A stretch of DNA of 64,000 bases from JADJPO01 sp963724535 (GTDB lineage: Bacteria > Actinomycetota > Actinomycetes > Actinomycetales > Kineosporiaceae). Position numbers and translations under genes: made by a program. Positions 9,226-17,440 of this stretch are shown in pieces. The notes beneath the pieces were generated by a model that saw only the letters and a list, made by a program, of their open reading frames with translations, did no database searches and had not been told where the DNA came from. The stretch covers positions 124,001 through 188,000 of the forward strand of contig CAVRVD010000015.1 in the NCBI GenBank assembly GCA_963724535.1. Direction: 5' to 3'. Within the stretch, counting starts at the first letter, position 1. Each line of letters begins with the position of its first letter.

Positions 9226-9817
9226 GGATCCTGCTCGGCTGGCCGACGGGCCGCAGCGAAGTCCCGCCCGGACGACGAGGCACGATGAGCCGGAAGAAGA
9301 CCGGAGGGCGCAGACTCGTCGGAGCCAAGGCGGAGTTCTCGCGGGACTCGCCGCACCGGCGCAGCGAGAGCCGAGAACGGAGCCGCCGTCGAGATCTGAT
9401 CGTCGGTAGCGTGCCACACGCCGACGATCAGCGGCAGCCCGTGTCGCCCGAGCAATCGCCGAGGCAGCCTGGCGGCGAAGACTCGCCAGCGGCGGACGGA
9501 CACGGGGTTCTTGCCGGAGAGGTCCAGTGATAACATCGGTGGCAGCGGAGTCGCGGCACGTAGCGACGCATGCGCTTCCGCAGGCGGACAGACTGCAAGA
9601 CCAACGGGCTCGCGACACCTGGCCTGTAGCTGTGCGACGCGAGACGCCAGTGATTCGACAGAAGCCAGTTGCCGATATCACGCGTGCGCAGCAGGCGATA
9701 GTGTGCGCCCATTCAGCAGCGGGCAATGCCCTGAGAAAGGAGTGGGAACATCCATGGGCACCTAACGGTGGCCAGCCCTCATCTGGGTCTCCAAGTTCGA
9801 GCGAGGAGCTGGTACTG
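9226..9817. other. Non-coding or unrecognisable stretch in decayed island
   Basis: About 590 bases with no reading frame I can defend. Several frames stay open on both strands, including a minus-strand 111-codon frame at 9201-9536 with low-information Arg/Ala-rich sequence, but none shows a recognisable domain or a good ribosome site. Given the broken genes on each side, this is probably degenerate former coding sequence. Confidence 0.45.
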
Positions 9818-10023
9818 GTGTGCAAGCGCACTGACCCGACTTGGCGGAAGAGTTCGTTCTGTAAGACCAGTGACTGTGTAGAGGTCACTATCCGAAGAGC
9901 GAGGCAGTTCGAGTCCGCGACTCGAAGGACCCCAGGAGTCCGGTCCTAACCTTCACGGCATCTGAGTGGGAGGCCTTCATCCAAGGCGTCTGCAACGGGG
10001 AGTTCGACATCGCCGTCCGCTGA
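9818..10023 (+). pseudogene. DUF397 gene, copy 2, one frameshift
   Basis: GAGGAG nine bases before GTG 9818 opens VCKRTDPTWRKSSFC and CVEVT, the classic DUF397 start (W-R-K-S-S). Near 9890-9895 the frame shifts; continuing in the next frame gives KSEAVRVRDSKDPRSPVLTF and TASEWEAFIQGVCNGEFD before TGA at 10021-10023. Restoring one base would give a normal protein of about 68 residues. It probably once worked with the XRE/DUF5753 regulator upstream. Confidence 0.75.
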
Positions 10024-10038
10024 CGCAGCGGGAGTGAG

Positions 10039-10435
10039 TCAGCCGATCCAGCCCTTGGGGACTACCACCGATGCGGCAGACCGGTGACCGAGGCCATGTG
10101 CGCGAAGTCGGCGTCATGATCTAGCACAGCGGCGCCGTGCTGTTCGGCGACGGCGGCGGTCGGGCGACGCCGCGGCCGATGGAGTCCCCTGTCGCCATGA
10201 GCACTTGCACGTCGCGAGCTCGCGAGCGTGCCACGTCGAGCGTCACAGAGATCGTGCGCGCTGACGCTGCGATCCGTTCGACCTCAGCTGGCTCGCGACC
10301 CGGACCGCCTCAGGTCAGCGTGCGCGTCGCCGCCAGCTCGGCCGATCAGCTGGGTGACGACCCGACGCACCGTCGGGCGGTCGATCCGTGTCGTGCGAGT
10401 ATCGATGAGGAAGCTCCGGGCCGGAGGCGTGTCAC
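10039..10435 (-). pseudogene. vapC: Decayed VapC PIN-domain toxin gene
   Basis: VapC toxins are PIN-fold ribonucleases of about 130 residues; this relic spans 132 codons' worth of sequence. Fragments lie in order but in different frames: RSFLIDT (first catalytic Asp) near 10418; TRIDRPTVRRVVTQLIGR; EVERIAAS; TISVTLDVA; TAAVAEQHGAAVLDHDADF with the C-terminal acidic cluster near 10115; MASVTGLPHRW; and VVVPKGWIG ending at 10039. At least three indels are needed. The GTG at 10435 overlaps the stop of the upstream antitoxin relic as GTGA, as in intact vapBC operons. Confidence 0.75.
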
Positions 10436-10640
10436 CGACGGGCCTGATGCATGGCCTCGTGGGTCACGTCCGAGCCCACGCCGAAGTCGAGCGGCTGGTC
10501 GAAGAGCGAGTCCAGTGCCGCCGACGCCGGACGACGAACGCTAGGGCCGCGTTGACCGTGTCCTTCATGGTGGTGGTGCCGAGTACTCAGCTGCTGCCGC
10601 CAAGGCGCGTCGTCGATGTCGACCCGGTTTCGTATACGTG
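10432..10640 (-). pseudogene. vapB: Decayed VapB antitoxin gene
   Basis: The order RVDIDDA (typical VapB strand near the start), MKDTVNAALAFVV (the helix that binds DNA) and AALDSLFDQPLDFGVGSDVT followed by HEA matches a VapB antitoxin of about 70 residues, but the three pieces are in different frames. The last ends at TGA 10432-10434, overlapping the vapC relic start. With vapC this forms a dead type II toxin-antitoxin operon. Confidence 0.68.
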
Positions 10641-10680
10641 GTGCCGTTGTGCATGTGCGAAGGCCAGTGCTCGGCCGCGA

Positions 10681-11640
10681 TCAACCCTCCTGAACCAGGA
10701 TCTGACCCCGGGACGCCGCCCTCAGCGTGAGCACCCCGACCACAGCCACCAGCACGGTGGTCGCGGCCAGCAACGCCACCCCCACCCAGTCGTAGATCGC
10801 CTGCGGCCTCGCCCCCGCCATGGCAATCGCGGCAGCCGACGCCGCGGCCAGCGGGAACGAGTAGGCCCAGTACGGCAGCGCGAAGGGGATGCGGTGCAGC
10901 CGGCCGATCTGCGCCACCAGCAGGACGACGAACATCATGGCGGCGGCGTACAGGATTCGGCCGAGCGCGTCGTCCACGCTGCCCGTCAGTGACCCCCAGG
11001 ACAGCAACGCTACCGACGGCGGCGCGATGAAGATCGCCAGGGTGGGCAGCAGCTTCGCCGGCAGTGGAGCCTCATGCAGCAGCAGCCGGTGAAGCAGCAG
11101 CGGCAGCAGGGCCAGCCAGAACACCATCCCCACGCCGTAGGCGAACCAGGCCAGCTCGACCGACCCGATCTCCTGCGCCGCCAGCGGCGTCACGACGTTA
11201 CCCACGATCGGGATGAACCAGGCCGGGGTCATCTGGCCGATCGCGATGTCCGCCCGGCCGAACCACGCCGTCAACACCAGCACTGTGAGCGCCAGATGGC
11301 CGACTGCGCCCACCCACCAGGCCACCCGCGCGAACCCCGGCACCAGGTCCTGGCCTGCTGTCGCCAGCACGAGCAACGCGATCGTGGTCGTCGGTGCGAA
11401 CGTCATCCGGATCGGATGACGCAGCTCGGCCCGCGCGGCCGCGGGGTGCGCCACCCACTTGACCAGGTACAGCGCGGTGACCACGACGAAGACGACGAGC
11501 GCCGTCCAGAACAGCACCTGCGTCGTCCAGGCCGGTACGTCCCAGACGCGGACGGCGCGACGCCACGCCAGAGCCAGGCCGCCGATCCCCATCTCGGACG
11601 AGAACAGAGTCACCGGGAAGTGCTCCAGACGCTCCAGCAT
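10681..11640 (-). CDS. TDT/SLAC1-family transporter
   Basis: Membrane transporter of 319 residues with about ten hydrophobic segments, in the tellurite-resistance/dicarboxylate (TDT, SLAC1-like) family that includes TehA and the yeast sulfite pump Ssu1. The first part reads LEHFPVTLFSSEMGIGGLAL, where F-P-V-T-x-F-x-x-x-M-G is the family's opening motif. AWFIPIVGNVV near residue 145 is also typical. The ATG at 11640 lies eight bases from a CCTATACC/GGTATAGG palindrome. That operator type suggests control by a CsoR/CstR-like sensor, making sulfite or another anion plausible as substrate; this is inference. Confidence 0.85.
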   Translation of the reverse strand: MLERLEHFPVTLFSSEMGIGGLALAWRRAVRVWDVPAWTTQVLFWTALVVFVVVTALYLVKWVAHPAAARAELRHPIRMTFAPTTTIALLVLATAGQDLVPGFARVAWWVGAVGHLALTVLVLTAWFGRADIAIGQMTPAWFIPIVGNVVTPLAAQEIGSVELAWFAYGVGMVFWLALLPLLLHRLLLHEAPLPAKLLPTLAIFIAPPSVALLSWGSLTGSVDDALGRILYAAAMMFVVLLVAQIGRLHRIPFALPYWAYSFPLAAASAAAIAMAGARPQAIYDWVGVALLAATTVLVAVVGVLTLRAASRGQILVQEG

Positions 11641-11648
11641 GCCCGCAG

Positions 11649-11670
11649 CCTATACCTAGGGGGGTATAGG
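11649..11670. promoter_or_regulatory. CsoR/CstR-like operator palindrome
   Basis: CCTATACC, six bases TAGGGG, then GGTATAGG: an exact 8-bp inverted repeat. The ATACC...GGTAT form with a G-rich centre resembles operators of CsoR/CstR-family repressors (copper or persulfide sensors). It overlaps where the transporter's ribosome site and promoter should be, and lies between divergent transporter and TetR genes. No CsoR-family gene is in the window. Confidence 0.55.
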
Positions 11671-11728
11671 TCTGCGGGCCGACGGCCCGGGTTATTCTCC
11701 TTCTGAGGAAATATCAGCGAGGTGAGTC

Positions 11729-12481
11729 ATGGCGGCGGCACGACCGAGAGCCCGGACCGACACGATCCCGTCCGACGTCCCTGCCAAGATCCCTGCCGAC
11801 GTCCCGGCCGTCGCGTCCGCCGGCGGCAACGGTCCGGCCGCCGGGCGGGCCGCTCGCCGGGGTCGGCGACCTGCGCGTGGGCGCCGTCCAGCCGGTAGCG
11901 GCACGCGCGAGGCGATCGCCGCGGCCGCCCGCCGCCAGTTCGCCGAGTTCGGCTACCCCGGCACCACCCTGCGCGGCATCGCCGCCGAGGCGGGGGTCGA
12001 CACCCGCCTGGTGACCCACTACTTCGGGTCCAAGCAGGAGCTCTTCGTCTCGGTGGTCGAGCTGCCCTTCGACCCCGAGCCGGCGTTCGAGAGGCTGCTC
12101 GCCCCGGGGATCGACGGTCTCGGACGGCGGGTGGCCGGCTTCCTGTTCGGCGTCCTCGACTCCACCCAGGGCCAGCAGACCATCACGGGCCTGATCCGGG
12201 CCGCCGCCTCCGAGGAGGCCGCGGCGCTCATGATGCGCGCCCTCATCGTGGAGCGCATGCTCACTCCCATGGCCCGCCGCCTCGGCGGGGACAACCCCGA
12301 GCTACGCGCCGCGCTGCTCGGGTCCCAGGTCGCCGGGCTGGCCATGGCCCGGCACATCGTCGGCGTCCCGGTGCTGGCGGACACGCCGTCCCCGGTGCTC
12401 GCCGCGGCGCTGGCACCCGTCATCGAGCACTACCTGACCGCCCCGGAGATCGGGCAGCGCCGACCCGCCGACGCAGGCTGA
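11729..12481 (+). CDS. TetR-family transcriptional regulator
   Basis: Dimeric repressor of 250 residues. A basic, disordered N-terminal arm of about 55 residues (rich in Ala, Pro and Arg) precedes the TetR helix-turn-helix, residues about 58-105: TREAIAAAARRQFAEFGYPG, TTLRGIAAEAGVD, LVTHYFGSKQELF. The C-terminal ligand domain resembles the TetR_C_16 type. GAGG six bases before ATG 11729 supports the start, although the long arm could mean an internal start. It is divergent from the TDT transporter with 88 bases between starts and may regulate it. Confidence 0.88.
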   Translation: MAAARPRARTDTIPSDVPAKIPADVPAVASAGGNGPAAGRAARRGRRPARGRRPAGSGTREAIAAAARRQFAEFGYPGTTLRGIAAEAGVDTRLVTHYFGSKQELFVSVVELPFDPEPAFERLLAPGIDGLGRRVAGFLFGVLDSTQGQQTITGLIRAAASEEAAALMMRALIVERMLTPMARRLGGDNPELRAALLGSQVAGLAMARHIVGVPVLADTPSPVLAAALAPVIEHYLTAPEIGQRRPADAG

Positions 12482-12521
12482 CCCGAACTGCTCCCGGCCG
12501 CCGGCCCTCTCGGCCGGTGCC

Positions 12522-13607
12522 TCACCGGGCCGCAAGGGTGCGCAGGACCTCGACCGGCAGGCCCGGGACGACGTGTCCGCCCCTGCCGGTCACCGAGGCC
12601 GAGGCGAGCAGGCTGGCCAGCACCGCCTCCTCACTCGCCTCGACCACGGCGGCGAAGAGCCCGTTGAGCTCGGTGCCGGGCAGGGGTGGGCGCTCCGACC
12701 GCGTGCCACGGGGCGCCGCCAGGGCCGTCGAGGCGGCCAGGAAGATCTCGCCGCTGCCGTGTGCGGCCACGCTCCCGGTCCGAGCCAGCCCGAGCCCGAC
12801 CCGCCGCGCCAGTCGCGCGCAGCCCGCGGCGTCCACCGGGGCGTCGGTGAGCACGATCCCGATGCACGAGCCGGCCTCCGGCGAACGCGGTGCGGCCTCC
12901 GGGACGACCAGGTCCCCGAGTCGCTCAGAGAGCACCGCGCCGTTGACGGTCAACCGTTCCCGGTTGCCGAAGTTGGTCAACAGCAGCACCCCGACGGTGA
13001 ACTCCCCCTCAACGGTGGGGACCCGGCGCGACGCCGTCCCGATGCCGCCCTTGAACCCCAGGCAGACCATCCCGGTCCCGGCTCCGACGCTGCCCTGCTC
13101 GGGTGCCTCGGGCGATCCGATGCTGCCGCGTGCCTGACCCAGCGCCACGGCCACGTCATCCCGGTTCACCTGCATCACCCGGGCGTCGGACAGGTGCGAG
13201 TCGTCGCACTCGGCGACCACCGGGATGACCACGTCCTGCGCGATGGCCGGGTTCTCGGCGAGCATCAGCTCGCAGGCGGCGTCGTAGACCCGGCCGAGCT
13301 GCATCGTCGAGGTGAGGAAGATCGGCGACTCGACCAGGCCCCACTCCGCGGCGGTCAGGAACCCGGTGCATTCTCCGGCCCCGTTGAGCACCGCCCCGCC
13401 GGCCGGCAACGGGGTGCGGTACGGGTCGGCGCAGGGCAGGACGACGCTCACCCCGGTCCGGGCGATACCCCGCCCTGCCGGTGGATCCGGTTCATCCCGC
13501 CACACCGTGGCATGCCCGACCCCCACCCCGGGCACGTCGAGGATCGAGGCGGTCGGGCCGCTGGGCATCAGGCCGATGGTCAGCGGCACGTCGCAGAGGC
13601 GGGCCAT
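12522..13607 (-). CDS. P1-family (DmpA-type) L-aminopeptidase/D-esterase
   Basis: Ntn-type hydrolase of 361 residues that matures by self-cleavage before a nucleophilic serine. Family blocks are clear: VLNGAGECTGF, VVAECDDSHL, GAGTGMVCLGFKGGIGTASR, VGVLLLTNFGNR. The GSCIGIVLTDAPVD segment matches the DmpA Gly-Ser cleavage region, and AAHGSGEIFLA lies downstream. Substrates are likely N-terminal residues of small peptides or beta-peptides. The start is ATG 13607 with a GGGGC just upstream; a later Met (MPSGPTASILDV) is possible. It is convergent with the TetR gene, 40 bases away. Confidence 0.9.
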   Translation of the reverse strand: MARLCDVPLTIGLMPSGPTASILDVPGVGVGHATVWRDEPDPPAGRGIARTGVSVVLPCADPYRTPLPAGGAVLNGAGECTGFLTAAEWGLVESPIFLTSTMQLGRVYDAACELMLAENPAIAQDVVIPVVAECDDSHLSDARVMQVNRDDVAVALGQARGSIGSPEAPEQGSVGAGTGMVCLGFKGGIGTASRRVPTVEGEFTVGVLLLTNFGNRERLTVNGAVLSERLGDLVVPEAAPRSPEAGSCIGIVLTDAPVDAAGCARLARRVGLGLARTGSVAAHGSGEIFLAASTALAAPRGTRSERPPLPGTELNGLFAAVVEASEEAVLASLLASASVTGRGGHVVPGLPVEVLRTLAAR

Positions 13608-13758
13608 CGCCCCAGCATGGACCCTGCCCGCGCTCCGTGGGCCACGACCCACCCGCTCCTGAGGCGCGACCGGTATCCGGCGAGTACTCCGGACGGGCCA
13701 TCTGGAGACGGCTGGGTCAAGCCAGGCAGCCCTGGGTCCGACATTCCTTGCACAACTG

Positions 13759-13840
13759 CAGGAAGACGAGGTGTTGATCCCGGCGGCTGCAATCTGGTCG
13801 CCTCGCTGCCGGGGGAGCCAGTGGCGAAACCGGCGTCTTG
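13759..13840 (+). ncRNA. Conserved structured leader of subtilase 1 (candidate riboswitch)
   Basis: Eighty-two bases identical to 17341-17422, which precede subtilase 3; sequence on either side is clearly less conserved. CCCGGCGGC pairs with GCTGCCGGG (nine pairs, one G-U) around TGCAATCTGGTCGCCTC. GGGGGAGCCA and GGCGAAACC blocks follow. The CAAUC...GGGGGAGCCA...GAAACC order loosely recalls the first half of the ydaO (c-di-AMP) class, but the second half is missing, so I do not assign it. It ends 17 bases before the start codon, placed to control translation. Confidence 0.5.
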
Positions 13841-13857
13841 AGCATGAGGAGTCGCAC

Positions 13858-15483
13858 ATGCGCAAGACAGACAGGCTTGCCGTCCGATGGCGGGCCGCCG
13901 CCCCGGCACCACCGTCCCGACCGACGTCCCCACCGGTTCACGCTGGGGGCTCGTGGACGTTCGCCGATCGGCGTGGCGTCCTCGGCCTACGGTCTGTGCG
14001 GATGCTGACGGCATTGGCGTTGTCACTGGCCTCGGCTGCGGCAGGTGCCGCACCCGCCCTGGCCGCGAAGCCCAGCAGCGGAGGGGGGTCGACGGCACAG
14101 AGCTGCACCAGCGTCCTGTCGGACTCGGCCACCACGTCGCTGGCCTCCGTCCGGCAGGCCGTCGGCGCCTCCTCGTCGAACCTGACGGGCGCCGGCGTGG
14201 GTGTGGCGGTGATCGACACCGGTGTCAACCCGGTCGGCGGCCTGACCGGACGCAACAAGGTGGTCGACGGGCCGGACCTGTCGTTCGACGCGCTCAACGC
14301 CAACCTGCGCTTCCGAGACGTGCACGGGCACGGCACCAACATGGCCGCGATCATCGCCGCCCAGGGCGCGACGGGCGGCGACGGTGTCGCGCCGGACGCG
14401 CAGCTGGTCAACGTCAAGGTCGGCACCGGGGACGGCACGGTCGACGTGTCGCAGGTGATCGCCGCGATCGACTGGGTGGTGCAGAACAGGGCCCGCCACA
14501 ACGTCCGGGTGCTCAACCTGGCGTTCGACACCGACGCGGGCCAGAGCTATGTGCTCGACCCGCTGTCGCACGCGGTGGAGAACGCGTGGAAGGCCGGCAT
14601 CGTGGTCGTGGTCGCCGGCGGCAACGACGGCCGCGCCGTCCAGCGGCTCGGCAACCCCGCGACCAACCCGTACGTCATCGCCGTCGGCGCCGCCGAGGAT
14701 CACAACGGGTGGAAGGTGCCGACATGGTCGTCGACCGGTGACGGGGTGCGCAACCCCGACCTGGTCGCACCGGGTATGAACGTGTTGAGCGCCGCGGTGC
14801 CGGGTTCCTACCTGGTCGACACCTACTCGTCCGCGGTGTGCGAGAACTCGGGCAGCCTGTCGCTGCGCGGGTCGGGGACCAGCCAGGCCGCCGCCGTCGT
14901 GTCCGGCGCGGTGGCGCTGCTGCTGCAGCAGCGTCCCTCTCTGACCCCCGACCAGGTCGAATACCTGCTCACCAGCACCGCGGTCAACCTCGGCCGGACG
15001 GCGACGCAGCAGGGATCCGGTCTGGTCAACCTCGTCGGCGCGCTGGCGGCGCCGACCCCGGGTGTGGTCGCGGTGCAGACGCATGTGCCGTCGACGGGGT
15101 TGGGCACTTTGGACGGCGCGCGGGGCAGCTTCTACGTGGGCACCTCGGGTGACTACCTGTCCGGCGAGCGGACCGCGTTCGGCGGGACCTGGACGCCGAG
15201 TGAGTGGCGGGCCGCGTCGGACGCCCGGGCGGCGTGGACCAACCAGACCTGGTCCGGTGCCACCTGGAGCGGCGGCACCTGGATGGGCGCGACCTGGTCC
15301 GGTGCCACCTGGTCCGGGGCGACCTGGAGTGGCGCGACCTGGAGTGGCGCGACGTGGTCCGGGGCGACCTGGAGTGGCGCGACGTGGTCCGGCGCGACGT
15401 GGTCCGGTGCCACCTGGTCCGGGGCGACCTGGAGTGGCGCCACCTGGTCCGGGGCGACCTGGTCCGGCTCCAGCTGGGGATGA
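13858..15483 (+). CDS. Secreted S8 subtilase 1 with Trp pentapeptide tail
   Basis: Exported serine protease, 541 residues. A long Arg/Pro-rich n-region leads into the signal peptide core (LTALALSLASAAAGAAPALA, about 48-67). The catalytic triad is Asp120 (VIDTG), His158 (HGHGTN) and Ser342 (GSGTSQAAA), with oxyanion Asn256 (GGNDG). There is no obvious I9 propeptide, only about 40 residues between signal and catalytic domain. A linker (about 430-463) leads to 15 five-residue units, mostly ATWSG, ending WSGSSWG. GAGGAG before ATG 13858 sets the start. It is paralogous to subtilase 3, with which it shares the leader and a 315-bp identical core. Confidence 0.93.
   Translation: MRKTDRLAVRWRAAAPAPPSRPTSPPVHAGGSWTFADRRGVLGLRSVRMLTALALSLASAAAGAAPALAAKPSSGGGSTAQSCTSVLSDSATTSLASVRQAVGASSSNLTGAGVGVAVIDTGVNPVGGLTGRNKVVDGPDLSFDALNANLRFRDVHGHGTNMAAIIAAQGATGGDGVAPDAQLVNVKVGTGDGTVDVSQVIAAIDWVVQNRARHNVRVLNLAFDTDAGQSYVLDPLSHAVENAWKAGIVVVVAGGNDGRAVQRLGNPATNPYVIAVGAAEDHNGWKVPTWSSTGDGVRNPDLVAPGMNVLSAAVPGSYLVDTYSSAVCENSGSLSLRGSGTSQAAAVVSGAVALLLQQRPSLTPDQVEYLLTSTAVNLGRTATQQGSGLVNLVGALAAPTPGVVAVQTHVPSTGLGTLDGARGSFYVGTSGDYLSGERTAFGGTWTPSEWRAASDARAAWTNQTWSGATWSGGTWMGATWSGATWSGATWSGATWSGATWSGATWSGATWSGATWSGATWSGATWSGATWSGATWSGSSWG
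15247..15471 (+). repeat. Fifteen 15-bp units encoding T-W-S-G-A repeats
   Basis: In-frame tandem repeat at the 3' end of subtilase 1. Units such as ACCTGGTCCGGTGCC vary at synonymous positions (TCC/AGC/AGT for Ser, GCC/GCG for Ala), so the protein pattern is kept by selection rather than by recent copying alone. Subtilase 3 has only four such units (18817-18876). Confidence 0.9.
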
Positions 15484-15533
15484 CCATGACCGGACTGGGA
15501 CGACCACATCGGCACCGCGGAAGTGAGGACAGC

Positions 15534-17198
15534 GTGACCACGACGAGTCGGTCCGGCGGCGTGCGGCGAGGCGTAGCGGTGCTGCTCCTGGCGGGGCTGG
15601 GGGTGGGGCTGGCCCCCGGCCCGGCCGCAGCGGCGCCCGGCGGCAACGGCGACGGGAAGTCCACGAAGAACGCCAGGACCACCAGCGCCAGCACGACCAG
15701 CACGACCAGCAATGACGCCGCCACCGCCACGACCAGCACGAGCGGCTACGACGCGGCGACGGCGTTGGGATCGATGTACAACGTGGTCGACCAGATCGAC
15801 GCCCGCCCGCTGTGGCAGGCCGGGATCACCGGGGACGGCGTGGACGTGGCGGTCATCGACACCGGCGTCGCGCCGGTGCCCGCCCTGGCGGGCGAGGGCA
15901 AGGTCGTGGCCCGGGTCGACCTGTCCTTCGAGGCCGGCGTGCCGGAGGCCACCTACCTGGACACCCACGGGCACGGCAGCCACATGAGCGGCATCATCGC
16001 CGGGCGCCAGCCGGGCGCCGACCCCGCCACGGCGGCGCAGCGGCCCGGGGAGTTCCTCGGCGTCGCCCCCGATGCCGGGATCGTGTCGGTCAAGGTCGGT
16101 GACAACACCGGCGCCGTCGACGTCTCCCAGGTGATCGCGGGGATCGACTGGGTGGTGGAGCACCGCGCCACCGACGGTCTGAACATCCGGGTGATCAACC
16201 TGTCCTACGGCACCGACTCCGCGCAGGACTACCGCGTCGACCCGCTGGCCCGCGCCGTGGAACGCGCCTGGGAGCACGGCATCGTCGTGGTCACCGCGTC
16301 GGGCAACGACGGCTGGAACAACGGCACCGGGGGCATGGTCAACCCGGCCTTCGACCCCTATGTGATCGCCGTCTCCGCAGCCGAGGCCACCGACCACGGT
16401 TTGGTCATTCCCAAGTGGGCCAGTGCCGGGGACTACTTCTCGGTCAGCGACGACGGCCGCAAGGTGCAGTACTGGCAGGACGGCTTCACCGGCCGGCTGC
16501 CCGACGTGGTCGCCCCCGGCGCGCACCTCGACAGCCTGCGTGTGCCCGGCTCCCGGGTCGCCGCCGAGCACCCCGAGGGCTATGTCAGCGACACCCTGTT
16601 CCGGGGCTCGGGCACGTCCCAGGCCGCCGCGGTGGTGTCCGGTGCCGTCGCGCTGCTGCTCGACCACCGTCCCGACCTGAACCCCGACCAGGTCAAGGCA
16701 CTGTTGCGCGGTACCGCCAGGACGCTGTACTACGGCGAGGCGCTCGAGGGCCAGGGGCTCATCGACGTGGCGAAGGCCGCGCGTACGTCCGCGCCCGACG
16801 GGGTGCAGTCGTGGGCCCGCTCCACCGGACTCGGCTCGCTCGAGGACGCCCGCGGTACCCAGCACGTCACCGTCAACGGCGTACTGCTCACCGGTGAGGT
16901 CACGGCCGTGGGCACGCCGTGGAACCCCCACGCCTGGGTCGCCGCCGGCGACAGCACCGCCACCTGGACCGGCGCCTCCTGGACCGGCGCCTCCTGGACC
17001 GGCGCCTCCTGGACCGGCGCCTCCTGGACCGGCGCCTCCTGGACCGGCGCCTCCTGGACCGGCGCCTCCTGGACCGGCGCCTCCTGGACCGGCGCCTCCT
17101 GGACCGGCGCCTCCTGGACCGGCGCCTCCTGGACCGGCGCCTCCTGGACCGGCGCCTCCTGGACTGGGGCCAGCTGGACCACGGCCGGCTGGTCGTGA
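15534..17198 (+). CDS. Secreted S8 subtilase 2 with W-T-G-A-S repeats
   Basis: Exported serine protease, 554 residues, more diverged than its neighbours. The signal peptide is RRGVAVLLLAGLGVGLAPGP ending in AAAA near residue 35; a Ser/Thr-rich linker follows (about 45-75). The triad is Asp109, His147 (HGHGSHMSG) and Ser362 (GSGTSQAAA), with SGNDG as oxyanion site. The C-terminus holds 14 TGASW units and ends TTAGWS. GTG 15534 follows GTGAGGA; an in-frame ATG at 15486 is possible but would bury the signal peptide. It lies 50 bases after subtilase 1 and lacks the 82-nt leader, so it is probably co-transcribed. Confidence 0.92.
   Translation: MTTTSRSGGVRRGVAVLLLAGLGVGLAPGPAAAAPGGNGDGKSTKNARTTSASTTSTTSNDAATATTSTSGYDAATALGSMYNVVDQIDARPLWQAGITGDGVDVAVIDTGVAPVPALAGEGKVVARVDLSFEAGVPEATYLDTHGHGSHMSGIIAGRQPGADPATAAQRPGEFLGVAPDAGIVSVKVGDNTGAVDVSQVIAGIDWVVEHRATDGLNIRVINLSYGTDSAQDYRVDPLARAVERAWEHGIVVVTASGNDGWNNGTGGMVNPAFDPYVIAVSAAEATDHGLVIPKWASAGDYFSVSDDGRKVQYWQDGFTGRLPDVVAPGAHLDSLRVPGSRVAAEHPEGYVSDTLFRGSGTSQAAAVVSGAVALLLDHRPDLNPDQVKALLRGTARTLYYGEALEGQGLIDVAKAARTSAPDGVQSWARSTGLGSLEDARGTQHVTVNGVLLTGEVTAVGTPWNPHAWVAAGDSTATWTGASWTGASWTGASWTGASWTGASWTGASWTGASWTGASWTGASWTGASWTGASWTGASWTGASWTGASWTTAGWS
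16966..17160 (+). repeat. Thirteen perfect 15-bp tandem repeats
   Basis: GGACCGGCGCCTCCT repeated 13 times without a single mismatch, encoding T-G-A-S-W units of subtilase 2, followed by one diverged unit. Complete nucleotide identity, unlike the synonymously varied units in subtilase 1, points to recent expansion by slippage or unequal exchange. Copy number is likely unstable. Confidence 0.95.
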
Positions 17199-17340
17199 CC
17201 GGCGCTCGCTTCGAGCCAAGGGGGGTGGGACAGGGCCCGCGCATGGCATGCGGCGCCGTACTCCCTCTGGGCCGTACGGGTCCGCGAAGTCAAGCCGCGG
17301 CGTCCGGCTTCCGACGTTCCTAGTACGACTGCGGGAAGAC

Positions 17341-17422
17341 CAGGAAGACGAGGTGTTGATCCCGGCGGCTGCAATCTGGTCGCCTCGCTGCCGGGGGAGC
17401 CAGTGGCGAAACCGGCGTCTTG
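17341..17422 (+). ncRNA. Conserved structured leader of subtilase 3
   Basis: Exact copy of the 82-base element at 13759-13840, again immediately before a subtilase start (GGAGGAG, ATG 17441). Upstream, both copies also share diverged promoter-like sequence (CCGACaTTCCT and CCGACgTTCCT, about 20 bases before the element). It ends 18 bases before the start codon. Confidence 0.5.
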
Positions 17423-17440
17423 GGCATGGAGGAGCAGCAC

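Noticed and set aside
9201..9536. Minus-strand frame of 111 codons in the decayed island.
   Set aside because: No domain or convincing ribosome site, and it overlaps the DUF397 relic; listed only as part of the unrecognised stretch.
13759..13840. Assignment of the subtilase leader to the ydaO c-di-AMP riboswitch class.
   Set aside because: Only blocks resembling the first half are present and the conserved second half is missing before the start codon.
15247..15471. C-mannosylation sites (W-x-x-W) in the Trp-rich tails.
   Set aside because: Trp residues are five apart, not three, so the motif is absent.
16966..17160. The 15-bp perfect repeats looked at first like a CRISPR or satellite array.
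   Set aside because: No spacers, unit length is a multiple of three, and they continue the subtilase 2 reading frame.
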